64,000 nucleotides of DNA, taken from assembly GCA_951802195.1 (NCBI GenBank), contig OX637639.1, positions 260,501-324,500 on the forward strand, given 5' to 3'. Below the pieces are notes generated by a model, which had not been told where the DNA came from, made no database searches, and saw only the letters and a list, made by a program, of their open reading frames with translations. The stretch comes from Tausonia pullulans. Its lineage: Eukaryota > Basidiomycota > Tremellomycetes > Cystofilobasidiales > Mrakiaceae. This document shows positions 21,601-29,785 of the stretch, in pieces. The position numbers were made by a program, and so were the translations under genes. Every line of letters begins with the position of its first letter. The stretch's first letter is position 1.

Positions 21601-22818
21601 CGAGGGGACGATGAAACCTTTGGCGAGGTTCTCGTCGAGGAACTCACGAAGAGCGCCGAGTTCGACCGATGAGAGACCATAGATTGGCCCGAAGGGTGGC
21701 TGCGTGTTGTCCTTGAGAGTGATGGCATGGTCGTATGGCCGATGAGGAGGTAGTTCCGAGGCTGAGGACTTCTCGAAAACCTTGAGGTAGGCGTGATACT
21801 CCGGTGGGACGATGGCGGGTACATTAATCTCCGGGGGTGAAGGCTCACGGTCCGGGGGGTCAAGCGGGTCCGTAGGCGGGATAACAGAGAAGTAAGGCGA
21901 AGACCGGGTGGCGGAGATGACGGCAGGGAGGAGCGATCGGTGGCTGACTGGCGAGGACGAGGACTTGAACTTGAACCTGAGCGAGGACGAGGACTTGGGC
22001 GAGGACGAGGGCTTGGGCGAGGACGAGGGCTTGGGCGAGAACGAGGGCTTGGGCGAGGACGAGGGCTTGGGCGAGGGCTTGGGCGAGGGCTTGGGCGAGG
22101 ACGAGGACTTGAACTTGAACCTGAGCGAGGACGAGGACTTGGGCGAGGACGAGGGCTTGGGCGAGGACGAGGGCTTGGGCGAGGACGAGGGCTTGGGCGA
22201 GGACGAGGGCTTGGGCGAGGACGAGGGCTTGGGCGAGGACAAGGACAAGGGCGGGGACGAGGGCGATGAAGCCTCGTTGAAAGACGATGGTGGGACTTGA
22301 CTGAGGGGTTTGGCTAGGGTGGGAGTTTCTCGTGAGAGGCAGGAGCTCCGGCAGTACTGCGAATCGAAAACGAGGTAATGCGCTGGCCAGTCGATCGAGG
22401 GATTGTGTCGTTTGAGCCAGGGAATACCGAGGATGATCGGATAGTGACCAAGGGAGGTGACGTCGAAAGAGAGGGATTCGGTGTGTCGATGCCTAGGTAC
22501 GGTGAGGGCCAGGGGAGAGGTGTGATGCGTGACGGCTCCCGATGCAATCGGGCGACCGTCGACGACCTCGAGGGCGCGAGGGGCGTTCTTTACCACGAGT
22601 GGAACCGAATGCTTGTCGACGAGGGACGAGTCGATGAAGTTGGATGTGGCACCGCTGTCGATCAGTGCGTATGTGTCGAAGGAGGTGGATCCGAAGGCGA
22701 TGGAGAGGGGCAGGACGACGTGATCTTCCTCATGAAAGGAAGCCGTGGGGATGTCGTCGGTGGAAAGGCAATGGAATGGGTTAGAGGGTAGCGAAAAACG
22801 GTCGACCGGGGGGAGCAT
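18643..22818 (-). CDS. Gypsy B1 Pol (protease, RT, RNase H, integrase, chromodomain)
   Basis: This open frame of 1,391 codons is counted from its first ATG. In order it carries an aspartic protease (IDSGATSNF, about residue 54), a low-complexity linker of SSPKP-type repeats (about 195-300), reverse transcriptase (LCVDYRRLNAIT, then VYLDDILIF, about 410-535) and RNase H (LETDSSDFAVAG and HDKEMLAI). The integrase has a zinc region, DRGSTFTSAFW and NGQTERAN, and a chromodomain (YVVERI then YLVHWQGYRDEEDTWE) lies near the C-terminus. Chromodomains of this group are known to steer integration to heterochromatin. It lies in the same frame as gag, with one stop between them kept in every copy, which fits the stop read-through used by some gypsy-type and retroviral elements. 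It looks whole. Confidence 0.93.
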   Translation of the reverse strand: MLPPVDRFSLPSNPFHCLSTDDIPTASFHEEDHVVLPLSIAFGSTSFDTYALIDSGATSNFIDSSLVDKHSVPLVVKNAPRALEVVDGRPIASGAVTHHTSPLALTVPRHRHTESLSFDVTSLGHYPIILGIPWLKRHNPSIDWPAHYLVFDSQYCRSSCLSRETPTLAKPLSQVPPSSFNEASSPSSPPLSLSSPKPSSSPKPSSSPKPSSSPKPSSSPKPSSSPKSSSSLRFKFKSSSSPKPSPKPSPKPSSSPKPSFSPKPSSSPKPSSSPKSSSSLRFKFKSSSSPVSHRSLLPAVISATRSSPYFSVIPPTDPLDPPDREPSPPEINVPAIVPPEYHAYLKVFEKSSASELPPHRPYDHAITLKDNTQPPFGPIYGLSSVELGALREFLDENLAKGFIVPSKSPAAAPILFVKKKDKSLRLCVDYRRLNAITIKNRYPLPLISESLDRLATAKFFTKLDLRGAYNLVRIAPGDEWKTAFRCRYGLFEYKVMPFGLTNAPATFQHFMNDTLRDLLDISVIVYLDDILIFSPTLDTHRQHVATVLERLLTARLWVKPEKCAFHQDEVDFLGYIVGAQGIKMDPSKISAVTDWPVPTSVRHIQSFLGFANFYRRFVHRFSKVVAPITSLLKKGVPFHFGPEQLAAFKTLKSKFTSSAVLTVFDPSLPLVLETDSSDFAVAGVLSQRAVALRSPLRPIAFYSRKLNPAELNYEIHDKEMLAIIECLKEWRHYCEGHPSPLTIYTDHESLQYFTTSKALSRRESRWAEFLSGFNFVVIYRPGGRNTVADALSRRQDLSEGSRPSDQTPRRLLKPDQYIIAANLRSRPSAAAAPLNQAPLDQTSFNTIGNIPALFEPIDSEPPEPIPDLDPRPKLLPRLLTAQLADPSLAPLIDLLRHPNRPRSPDDVKALQGLSLHPTDLLLSRGLVLVPDDHQLRLDLVRACHEPRLAGHLGARKTHDLLRRSFTFPSDYTFVQTYTSGCDLCVRNKTNRRAPFGLLQPLPPPTRPWTMISMDGIVKLPTSDGLDCIQVFIDRFTKMVRLVPYCEAGFAAPELARMYLDHVVRHHGFQTDITSDRGSTFTSAFWRSFLSLIGTAPHFTTAFHPAANGQTERANAVVETFLRIFCNHHQDDWVSLLPSCEFALNNSLAVATQHTPFFANHGFHPLSSSDLLAASTSHNPAADATVAKLRALHTEIRDHILAAQRSYKTFADQSRRPTTFLGEDGKDPSPPIFKTGDLVWLNRRNITTDRPSLKLDVKHLGPFRILRVLSDISFELDLPPTVPVHPVFHASLLLPHAPGHPGQHQPAASPVNAADPELYVVERIIKMDVRDGKHFYLVHWQGYRDEEDTWEPYDHVAHLRLLKAFHRAHPDLPKPSRRIIRRPSRRPRRRNP
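21954..22260 (-). repeat. 18-bp minisatellite inside gypsy B1 pol
   Basis: These are tandem copies of an 18-bp unit (plus strand GAGGACGAGGGCTTGGGC) with a higher-order structure: a block containing TTGAACTTGAACCTGAGC occurs twice. It encodes the SSPKP-type linker between protease and reverse transcriptase. Gypsy A has only a short version (27,450-27,500), so the array length is variable. Gypsy B2 has the same array at 37,291-37,597. Confidence 0.9.
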
Positions 22819-22950
22819 GGGAGGACCGCGAAGTGATTCTTTGGTGTTTTGAATAAAAAAGGAGTAAAGAGGGGGTCCAGAAACGTTGTCGAAAAGCGAG
22901 GGGCCGTTGGCAGACGAAGGCGAACCCGTCGGGTCGGACGGGTCGGCTAG

Positions 22951-23976
22951 TCACGCTGAGTCTTGATCGTTGATAATCTCCTTGATTGTGGCTGAACGAG
23001 GGACGCCATTGGCGGTATTGGTGGCCGAGATAGCCGAGATATTGAAGAATCGACGAGGAGCGATGGGACAGTTGATAACTCGGTGGTCCTTGCTGGCGCA
23101 GTATAGGCAGAGGCCGTCGCGTCGGCGGCGCTCCCTTTCCGCGTCGGAGAGGGGGCCACGAGGCCGAGAGGTGGCGTCGACCTCCATGGGGACGGGGCCG
23201 GATGATGAGGCTGAGGTGTTGGTCACGGGTACGAACGGGAAGAAGGTACGACGAGCGGGAGGGACGACTGTGGCGACGGTTGGACGGCTGACGTTGCGGG
23301 GTGCATGAGCGTGGCGAAAGTCGGTGAGGGCGTTGTCCCATTCGATGGCGGCGTCGATAAGATCGTCGAGGTTGGCATAGTTTTGAGCACGGACGAGACG
23401 TTCCTTGACATCAAGCTTGAGACCGTCGAAGAAGTTAAAACGATGATACTGATCGCCAAAGTCAAGGAGGAGTTTGTGGCGTCTGTACTCGAAGGCGTAG
23501 ATGGAAACTGTGGTCGTTTGACGAAGATCCTTGAGAGCGCGCCGAGCGGTTTCGACGCGGTCGATTTCTCCGAAGTCTTTGAGGAGGCGGGCCCTGAAAC
23601 GTGGCCAGCTGTCGAACCAGTCCGGACGGTCGGAATCATCGACGAGGAGGTAAGGGCGGACCCAGTTGAAAGCGTCATCCGTAAGGAGTGAGATCGCGTA
23701 TTGAATCCTCATGTCGTCCGTTCCGAGGGACACGGGTTGCAGGCGAAAAATGTTATCAAGCTTGAGGACGAAGGTCTCCGATTCTGATCTCTTGCCACTG
23801 AAGGCGTGGGGAGTAGGTCCGTGGTAGTCTTTGACTTCGGGATGCGAGGTGATAACCTCTGTCTGTTGTTGTTGTTGTTGTCGGAGATTTTTAAGGGCGG
23901 TCCTTAGACGGTCAACTTGCTGTCTTGCAAGAGCAAGTTCGGTAACGATTCGAGGGTCTGCGTTGGGATTATCCAT
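22951..23976 (-). CDS. Gypsy B1 Gag
   Basis: About 341 residues start at MDNPNADPR. A longer open frame reaches 24,069 but would begin inside the LTR, so I prefer the later start. There is a short Gln run (QQQQQQ, from CAA repeats), a Gag-like helical core (FRLQPVSLGTDDMRIQYA and WVRPYLL) and one CCHC knuckle near the C-terminus (CLYCASKDHRVINCP). The structural role as capsid protein is family knowledge. It looks whole. The gypsy A and gypsy B2 gags are close relatives. Confidence 0.9.
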   Translation of the reverse strand: MDNPNADPRIVTELALARQQVDRLRTALKNLRQQQQQQTEVITSHPEVKDYHGPTPHAFSGKRSESETFVLKLDNIFRLQPVSLGTDDMRIQYAISLLTDDAFNWVRPYLLVDDSDRPDWFDSWPRFRARLLKDFGEIDRVETARRALKDLRQTTTVSIYAFEYRRHKLLLDFGDQYHRFNFFDGLKLDVKERLVRAQNYANLDDLIDAAIEWDNALTDFRHAHAPRNVSRPTVATVVPPARRTFFPFVPVTNTSASSSGPVPMEVDATSRPRGPLSDAERERRRRDGLCLYCASKDHRVINCPIAPRRFFNISAISATNTANGVPRSATIKEIINDQDSA

Positions 23977-24045
23977 GTTGGCTAGGACAGTGTCGAGGTG
24001 GAGACCACTAGGAGCGAGCGGGTGACAGACGGTGACTCTGACTGA

Positions 24046-24403
24046 TGTTAGGATTGGCCCAAGGGTCAAGGGCTGAGGATGACGGGTGCTAAGGGGAGGG
24101 CGTGTGTGGAATAGTAGACTGAAGTGCGGGCAGTGACACAGGCTCGCTTCGATGTCTTGGGCAAATTTGTCGAATCCAAATGGTAGTCAGAGTGTAGAAC
24201 AAATTGTACGATGAACTGAGTGTCTTATGGACTAAGGGTGAGAAAACAAAGAGTGTGTGACAGTGTGGCTGAAGAGAGGCTAAAAATGGAAGCTGAGCAA
24301 TTAAGGGCGATGCTACACAGACGAGGAGCCGAGGTGGCGGGTCCGCGAGATTCTGCAGCCACATAAGCACAGAGCCTATGTAGTGAACCGTAAGATCCTG
24401 ACA
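24046..24403 (-). repeat. Gypsy B1 5' LTR (358 bp)
   Basis: It is identical by eye to the 3' LTR at 18,235-18,592. The internal sequence just after it (TCAGTCAGAGTCACC on the minus strand) occupies the primer-binding position. Confidence 0.93.
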
Positions 24404-24408
24404 CCCTG

Positions 24409-24560
24409 GGGTCCAATGTGGTTGCAAGCTTATTTCATATACCCACTCGACTCTACCCGCTCATATAAGGTTAACCTAGTGGCGTAAAAAGTACTACAAA
24501 GGGAGGACAAGGGATGAAAACTACTAGATTATAGGTCTCCGTGAATCGCTCCTTCCAACA
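24409..24560 (-). repeat. Copia-1 internal LTR, 5' piece right of gypsy B1
   Basis: This is the first 152 bp of the split 176-bp LTR. It abuts partial gag sequence at 24,561. Confidence 0.9.
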
Positions 24561-25501
24561 TGATGTGGTGGGTCCGACTTGAAGGCTGAAATCCGAGACC
24601 GATGGCCCCGCGATGTTCGCCTCGTCCCTTCCTTTGTTTCCCTTGTTCCCCTTCCTTGGCTTCTTTCCCTTCCCAAACCCTTTGGGTTTTCCGACGAGTT
24701 CCCAACACTCGGTCTTGAAGTGTCCAACCTTTCCACAATGATGGCACGTGGCCTTCTTCCTATCGATCAGCAACGCCGAGTCGTTCGACGTGATTGAGGT
24801 GGAGGGTTTGAGTGACTCGTGGGTCCGGACGTAGACCAGGAGGGATGTTGCGACGGTGGTGGGGGAGAGTTGTTCCTTGGTGTCTTGAGCTCGGAGGGTT
24901 TGATGTTGGATGAATGACTCAAAAGAGGCGGGGAGCCCGCTGAGGAAGAACAGCGAGCTCATACGATCCGGGATGGAGAGGCTGAGGGCCGTCATGTCAT
25001 CGACGATCCGTTGGAATTCATCGATGTACTCTTGAACGGACCCTCCCTCCTCCATCCTCAGATCCCTCATCCTCCTGATGGCCATTACTTCTCCTGCACC
25101 TCCTTCCACCTTGTGAGTCTTCCTCAGAAGATCCCACGCCTCCTTTGCGTGCGAGCAGTTCCGTATCCTCGGTAACTCACGGTCGCTGACTGCCATCTGG
25201 ATTCTGTGGAGCGCGAACTCGTCTTTGCGGTCCCACTCCTTGATCTCTGCGGCGTTGGTAGGTGTGGTGGTTGTCTCTTGTGTGTCCTTGTCTGTGACTC
25301 TTTGGACTGGAACGGGAGTGGGCCTGGTTTTCGTACCTAGGACAACGGGCTTGCAGTCCGCCTCTCCAAAAGCTATAAGCATTCTTACAGCCCAGGTCTC
25401 GTAGTTTGTACCATCGAGAGCAGCGAGCTTGAAGAGCTTATGATCGAGCTTCTTGGAGTAGGCTTCCGTTAAGGACATGGTCGCTATTGGTGCTGATAAC
25501 G
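24561..25501 (-). pseudogene. Copia-1 partial gag, tandem unit 1
   Basis: This is the leader and N-terminal Gag segment of copia-1, starting MSLTEAYSKKLDHK at 25,478. It runs through the CCHC knuckle and is cut just after it, where the next LTR begins. It appears identical to unit 2 at 25,678-26,618 and to the start of the full copia-1 frame apart from isolated bases. It is a fossil fragment produced by nesting and LTR recombination. Confidence 0.9.
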
Positions 25502-25677
25502 TGTTGAAGGTCTATGTTCGCCCTGGGGTCCAATGTGGTTGCAAGCTTATTTCATATACCCACTCGACTCTACCCGCTCATATAAGGTTAACCTAGTGGC
25601 GTAAAAAGTACTACAAAGGGAGGACAAGGGATGAAAACTACTAGATTATAGGTCTCCGTGAATCGCTCCTTCCAACA
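25502..25677 (-). repeat. Copia-1 LTR between the tandem gag units (176 bp)
   Basis: Its sequence is the same as the other copia-1 LTRs. It lies exactly 1,117 bp from the next LTR at 26,619-26,794. Confidence 0.92.
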
Positions 25678-26618
25678 TGATGTGGTGGGTCCGACTTGAA
25701 GGCTGAAATCCGAGACCGATGGCCCCGCGATGTTCGCCTCGTCCCTTCCTTTGTTTCCCTTGTTCCCCTTCCTTGGCTTCTTTCCCTTCCCAAACCCTTT
25801 GGGTTTTCCGACGAGTTCCCAACACTCGGTCTTGAAGTGTCCAACCTTTCCACAATGATGGCACGTGGCCTTCTTCCTATCGATCAGCAACGCCGAGTCG
25901 TTCGACGTGATTGAGGTGGAGGGTTTGAGTGACTCGTGGGTCCGGACGTAGACCAGGAGGGATGTTGCGACGGTGGTGGGGGAGAGTTGTTCCTTGGTGT
26001 CTTGAGCTCGGAGGGTTTGATGTTGGATGAATGACTCAAAAGAGGCGGGGAGCCCGCTGAGGAAGAACAGCGAGCTCATACGATCCGGGATGGAGAGGCT
26101 GAGGGCCGTCATGTCATCGACGATCCGTTGGAATTCATCGATGTACTCTTGAACGGACCCTCCCTCCTCCATCCTCAGATCCCTCATCCTCCTGATGGCC
26201 ATTACTTCTCCTGCACCTCCTTCCACCTTGTGAGTCTTCCTCAGAAGATCCCACGCCTCCTTTGCGTGCGAGCAGTTCCGTATCCTCGGTAACTCACGGT
26301 CGCTGACTGCCATCTGGATTCTGTGGAGCGCGAACTCGTCTTTGCGGTCCCACTCCTTGATCTCTGCGGCGTTGGTAGGTGTGGTGGTTGTCTCTTGTGT
26401 GTCCTTGTCTGTGACTCTTTGGACTGGAACGGGAGTGGGCCTGGTTTTCGTACCTAGGACAACGGGCTTGCAGTCCGCCTCTCCAAAAGCTATAAGCATT
26501 CTTACAGCCCAGGTCTCGTAGTTTGTACCATCGAGAGCAGCGAGCTTGAAGAGCTTATGATCGAGCTTCTTGGAGTAGGCTTCCGTTAAGGACATGGTCG
26601 CTATTGGTGCTGATAACG
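25678..26618 (-). pseudogene. Copia-1 partial gag, tandem unit 2
   Basis: This is the second copy of the N-terminal Gag segment (start at 26,595), truncated at the same base as unit 1. The identical junctions and exact period show the two units arose by duplication of one LTR-gag unit and not by two independent events. Confidence 0.9.
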
Positions 26619-26794
26619 TGTTGAAGGTCTATGTTCGCCCTGGGGTCCAATGTGGTTGCAAGCTTATTTCATATACCCACTCGACTCTACCCGCTCATAT
26701 AAGGTTAACCTAGTGGCGTAAAAAGTACTACAAAGGGAGGACAAGGGATGAAAACTACTAGATTATAGGTCTCCGTGAATCGCTCCTTCCAACA
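26619..26794 (-). repeat. Copia-1 outer 5' LTR (176 bp)
   Basis: This is the outermost LTR of the complex. It is followed by the gctgg target duplication at 26,795-26,799, after which gypsy A pol resumes. Confidence 0.92.
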
Positions 26795-26799
26795 GCTGG

Positions 26800-28074
26800 T
26801 ACGTTCGTCAGCCCAAAGGGCATAACTTTGTACTCGAACAGCCCGTAGCGACAGCGGAAGGCAGTCTTCCATTCATCACCCGGGGCGATCCGAACGAGGT
26901 TGTAGGCGCCTCGAAGGTCGAGTTTGGTGAAGAACTTGGCAGTGGCCAGCCGGTCAAGGGATTCCGAGATGAGTGGGAGCGGGTACCGATTCTTGACAGT
27001 GATAGCGTTGAGACGGCGGTAGTCGACGCAGAGGCGGAGAGATTTGTCCTTCTTCTTGACGAAAAGGATGGGAGCAGCGGCAGGTGATTTCGAGGGGACG
27101 ATGATACCTTTGGCGAGGTTCTCGTCGAGGAACTCACGAAGAGCGCCGAGTTCGACCGATGAGAGACCATAGATTGGCCCGAAGGGTGGCTGCGTGTTGT
27201 CCTTGAGAGTGATGGCATGGTCGTATGGCCGATGAGGGGGTAGTTCCGAGGCTGAGGACTTCTCGAAAACCTTGAGGTAGGCGTGGTACTCCGGTGGGAC
27301 GATGGCGGGAACGTCGACCTCCGGAGGCGAAGGCTCACGGTCCGGGGGGTCAAGCGGGTCCGTAGGCGGAATAACGGAGAAGTAAGGCGAAGACCGGGTG
27401 GCGGAGATGACGGCAGGGAGGAGCGAACGGTGGCCGACGGGCAAGTACGAGGACTTGAACTGGAACCTGAGCGAGGACGAGGGCTTGGGCGAGGACGATG
27501 ACAAGGGCGGGGACGAGGGCGATGAAGCCTCGTTGAAAGACGATGGTGGGACTTGACTGAGGGGTTTGGCTAGGGTGGGAGTTTCTCGTGAGAGGCAGGA
27601 GCTCCGGCAGTACTGCGAATCGAAAACGAGGTAATGCGCTGGCCAGTCGATCGAGGGATTGTGTCGTTTGAGCCAGGGGATACCGAGGATGATCGGATAA
27701 TGACCAAGGGAGGTGACGTCGAAAGAGAGGGATTCAGTGTGTCGATGCCCAGGTACGGTGAGGGCCAGGGGAGAGGTGTGATGCGTGACGGCTCCCGATG
27801 CGATCGGGCGACCGTCGACGACCTCGAGGGCGCGAGGGGCGTTCTTTACCACGAGTGGAACCGAGTGCTTATTGACGAGGGACGAGTCGATGAAGTTGGA
27901 GGTGGCACCGCTGTCGAGCAGTGCGTATGTGTCGAAGGAGGTGGATCCGAAGGCGATGGAGAGGGGCAGGACGACGTGATCTTCCTCATGAAAGGAAGCC
28001 GTGGGGATGTCGTCGGTGGAAAGGCAATGGAATGGGTTGGAGGGTAGTGGGAAGCGGTCGACCGGGGGGAGCAT
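26800..28074 (-). pseudogene. Gypsy A pol fossil, 5' part (protease to early RT)
   Basis: It starts MLPPVDRFPLP and contains the protease motif LDSGATSNF, a short SSPKP linker, and the first reverse transcriptase blocks (LCVDYRRLNAIT, FFTKLDLRGAYNLV). It ends where the copia-1 complex is inserted. It matches the corresponding part of the right-arm copy at 47,033-48,307. Confidence 0.88.
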
Positions 28075-28209
28075 GGGAGGACCGTGAGGTGATCTTCTGG
28101 TGTTCTGAATAAAAAAGGAGTAAAGAGGGGGTCCAGAAACGTTATCGAAAAGCGGGGATCCATTGGCAGGTGAAGAAGATAAAGTTGGTGAGTCGGGGCA
28201 CTTGGCTAG

Positions 28210-29229
28210 TCACGCCGCGTCTTGATCGTTGAGGATCTCCTTGATGGTGGCTGAACGAGGGGCGCCGTCGGCGGTACTGGTGGCCGAGATAGCCGAGATA
28301 TTGAAGAATCGACGAGGAGCGATGGGACAGTTGATAACTTGGTGGTCCTTGCTGGCGCAGTACAGGCAGAGGCCGTCACGTCGACGACGCTCCTTCTCTG
28401 CGTCGGAGAGAGGGCCGCGTGGGCGAGAGGTGGCATCGACCTCCATGGGAACGGGGCCGGTGAATGAGGTTCTGCCCATAGGGGTGACTGGGATAAAGGT
28501 ACGGCGAGCGGGAGGGACGACTGAGACGACGGTAGGGCGGTTGACGTTGCGGGGTGTATGGGCGTGACGGAAATCAACGAGGGCGTTGTCCCACTTGATG
28601 GCGGCATCGATGAGGTCGTCGAGGTTGTCATAGTTCTGAGCACGGACGATGCGTTCTTTGACATCAAGCTTGAGACCGTCGAAGAAGTTGAAACGATGGT
28701 ACTGATCGCCAAAGTCGAGGATGAACATGTGGCGTTTGTATTCGAAGGCGTAGTTGGAGGCCGAGGTTGTTTGGCGAAGATCCTTGAGGGCGCGACGAGC
28801 GGTTTCGATGCGATCGATGTCTCCGAAGTCCTTGAGGAGGCGGGCCCTGAAATGTGGCCAGGTGTCGAACCAGTCCGGACGGTCGGAATCATCGACGAGG
28901 AGGTAAGGGCGGACCCAGTTGAAAGCGTCATCCGTAAGGAGTGAGATCGCGTATTGAATCCTCATGTCGTCCGTTCCGAGGGACACGGGTTGCAGGCGAA
29001 AAATGTTATCAAGCTTGAGGACGAAGGTCTCCGAATCTGATCTCTTGCCACTGAAGGCGTGGGGAATAGGCCCGTGGTAGTCTTTGACTTCGGGATGCGA
29101 GGTGATAACCTCTGTCTGTTGTTGTTGTTGTTGTCGGAGATTTTTGAGGGCAGTCCTTAGACGTTCAACTTGCTGTCTTGCAAGAGCAAGTTCGGTAACG
29201 ATTTGAGGGTCTGCGTTGGGATTATCCAT
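28210..29229 (-). CDS. Gypsy A Gag (left arm)
   Basis: About 339 residues start MDNPNADPQ, with Gln run, capsid-like core and one CCHC knuckle (CLYCASKDHQVINCP). It is open throughout. It differs from gypsy B Gag mainly in the C-terminal third (PMGRTSFTGPVPMEVD), so A and B are distinct lineages. It is nearly identical to the right-arm copy at 45,878-46,897. Confidence 0.85.
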   Translation of the reverse strand: MDNPNADPQIVTELALARQQVERLRTALKNLRQQQQQQTEVITSHPEVKDYHGPIPHAFSGKRSDSETFVLKLDNIFRLQPVSLGTDDMRIQYAISLLTDDAFNWVRPYLLVDDSDRPDWFDTWPHFRARLLKDFGDIDRIETARRALKDLRQTTSASNYAFEYKRHMFILDFGDQYHRFNFFDGLKLDVKERIVRAQNYDNLDDLIDAAIKWDNALVDFRHAHTPRNVNRPTVVSVVPPARRTFIPVTPMGRTSFTGPVPMEVDATSRPRGPLSDAEKERRRRDGLCLYCASKDHQVINCPIAPRRFFNISAISATSTADGAPRSATIKEILNDQDAA

Positions 29230-29298
29230 GTTGGCTAGGACAGTGTCGAGGTGGAGACCACTAGGAGCGAGCGGGTGACAGACGGTGACTCTGACTGA

Positions 29299-29654
29299 TG
29301 TTAGGATTGGCCCAAGGGTCAAGGGCTAAAGATGACGTGGGGTAGGGGGCGTAGGTGGAGTAGTAGACTGAAGTGATGGCAGTGACACAGGCTCGCTTCG
29401 AGGTCTTGGGCAGGTTCTTCGAATCCAAATGGTAGTCAGAGTGTAGAACAAAATGTACGATGAACTGAGTGTCTTATGGGCTAAGGGTGAGAAAACAAAG
29501 AGTGTGTGACAGTGTGGCTGAAGAGAGGCTAAAAATATGGAAGCTGAGCAATTAAGGGCGATGCTACACAGACGAGGAGCCGAGGTGGCGGGTCCGCGAG
29601 ATTCTGCAGCCACATAAGCGCAGAGCCTATGTAGTGAACCGTAAGATCCTGACA
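29299..29654 (-). repeat. Gypsy A 5' LTR (left arm, 356 bp)
   Basis: It is the same family as the gypsy B LTRs with scattered differences. It is inserted into a copia-2-type LTR fragment (junction ...CTGCCA/TGTCAGG on the minus strand). Its inverted partner is 45,453-45,808. Confidence 0.9.
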
Positions 29655-29785
29655 TGGCAGTGAACTTTCACTTGTTCTGAAGGTTCTCTACCAGGTTCGT
29701 ACCTTTCGTAGCCACTGCTTATGGACACACTTGTTCTGAAGGTCCTCTACCAGACTCTCTCTCTCGTTGGCAGGCCAATCGCAAC
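29655..29785 (+). repeat. Copia-2-type LTR fragment (left arm)
   Basis: This 131-bp piece ends GGCCAATCGCAACA, with the characteristic doubled motif ACTTGTTCTGAAGG. It was truncated by the gypsy A insertion. Its inverted partner is 45,322-45,452. Confidence 0.8.

Larger units (their letters stand above)
18235..24403 (-). mobile_element. Gypsy B1, whole-looking chromodomain Ty3/gypsy element
   Basis: This 6,169-bp element is inserted into a copia-1 LTR with a 5-bp target duplication (ccctg at 18,230-18,234 and 24,404-24,408). The parts are LTRs of 358 bp at 24,046-24,403 (5') and 18,235-18,592 (3'), gag at 22,951-23,976 and pol at 18,643-22,818. By eye the two LTRs are identical along their full length, so the insertion is very recent. 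It appears identical to gypsy B2 (33,572 onward) over all sequence present in both. It looks whole. Confidence 0.94.
13677..26794 (-). mobile_element. Copia-1 complex: whole-looking Ty1/copia element with tandem LTR-gag units and a nested gypsy
   Basis: This 13,118-bp insertion lies in gypsy A pol, flanked by a 5-bp target duplication (gctgg at 13,672-13,676 and 26,795-26,799). 5' to 3' on the minus strand it reads LTR, partial gag, LTR, partial gag, LTR (split by gypsy B1), full gag-pol, LTR. All four LTRs are 176 bp, begin TGTTGGAAGGAG and end CCTTCAACA. The LTR-plus-gag unit repeats with an exact period of 1,117 bp. The site is empty in the right arm, so the insertion is younger than the inverted duplication or specific to one copy. 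The coding part looks whole. The near-identical LTRs suggest a recent origin. Confidence 0.92.
10685..29654 (-). mobile_element. Gypsy A (Ty3/gypsy chromovirus fossil, left arm), split by the copia-1 complex
   Basis: The parts, 5' to 3' on the minus strand, are a 356-bp LTR (29,299-29,654), gag (28,210-29,229), the first part of pol (26,800-28,074), the 13,118-bp copia-1 complex, the rest of pol (about 11,087-13,671) and a mismatched G2 LTR (10,685-11,086). Without the insertion it is 5,847 bp, the same as the right-arm copy. Family: Ty3/gypsy with protease, reverse transcriptase, RNase H, integrase and a C-terminal chromodomain. It is broken: one large insertion plus replacement of its 3' end, the latter shared with the other arm. 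It is older than gypsy B1 and B2 because its two LTRs are of different subfamilies and other elements lie within it. Confidence 0.9.

Noticed and set aside
21908-22300. Acidic repeat protein (GEDEGL repeats) on the plus strand, also at 37,245-37,637
   Set aside because: It is the antisense reading of the 18-bp minisatellite inside gypsy pol, with no independent coding evidence.
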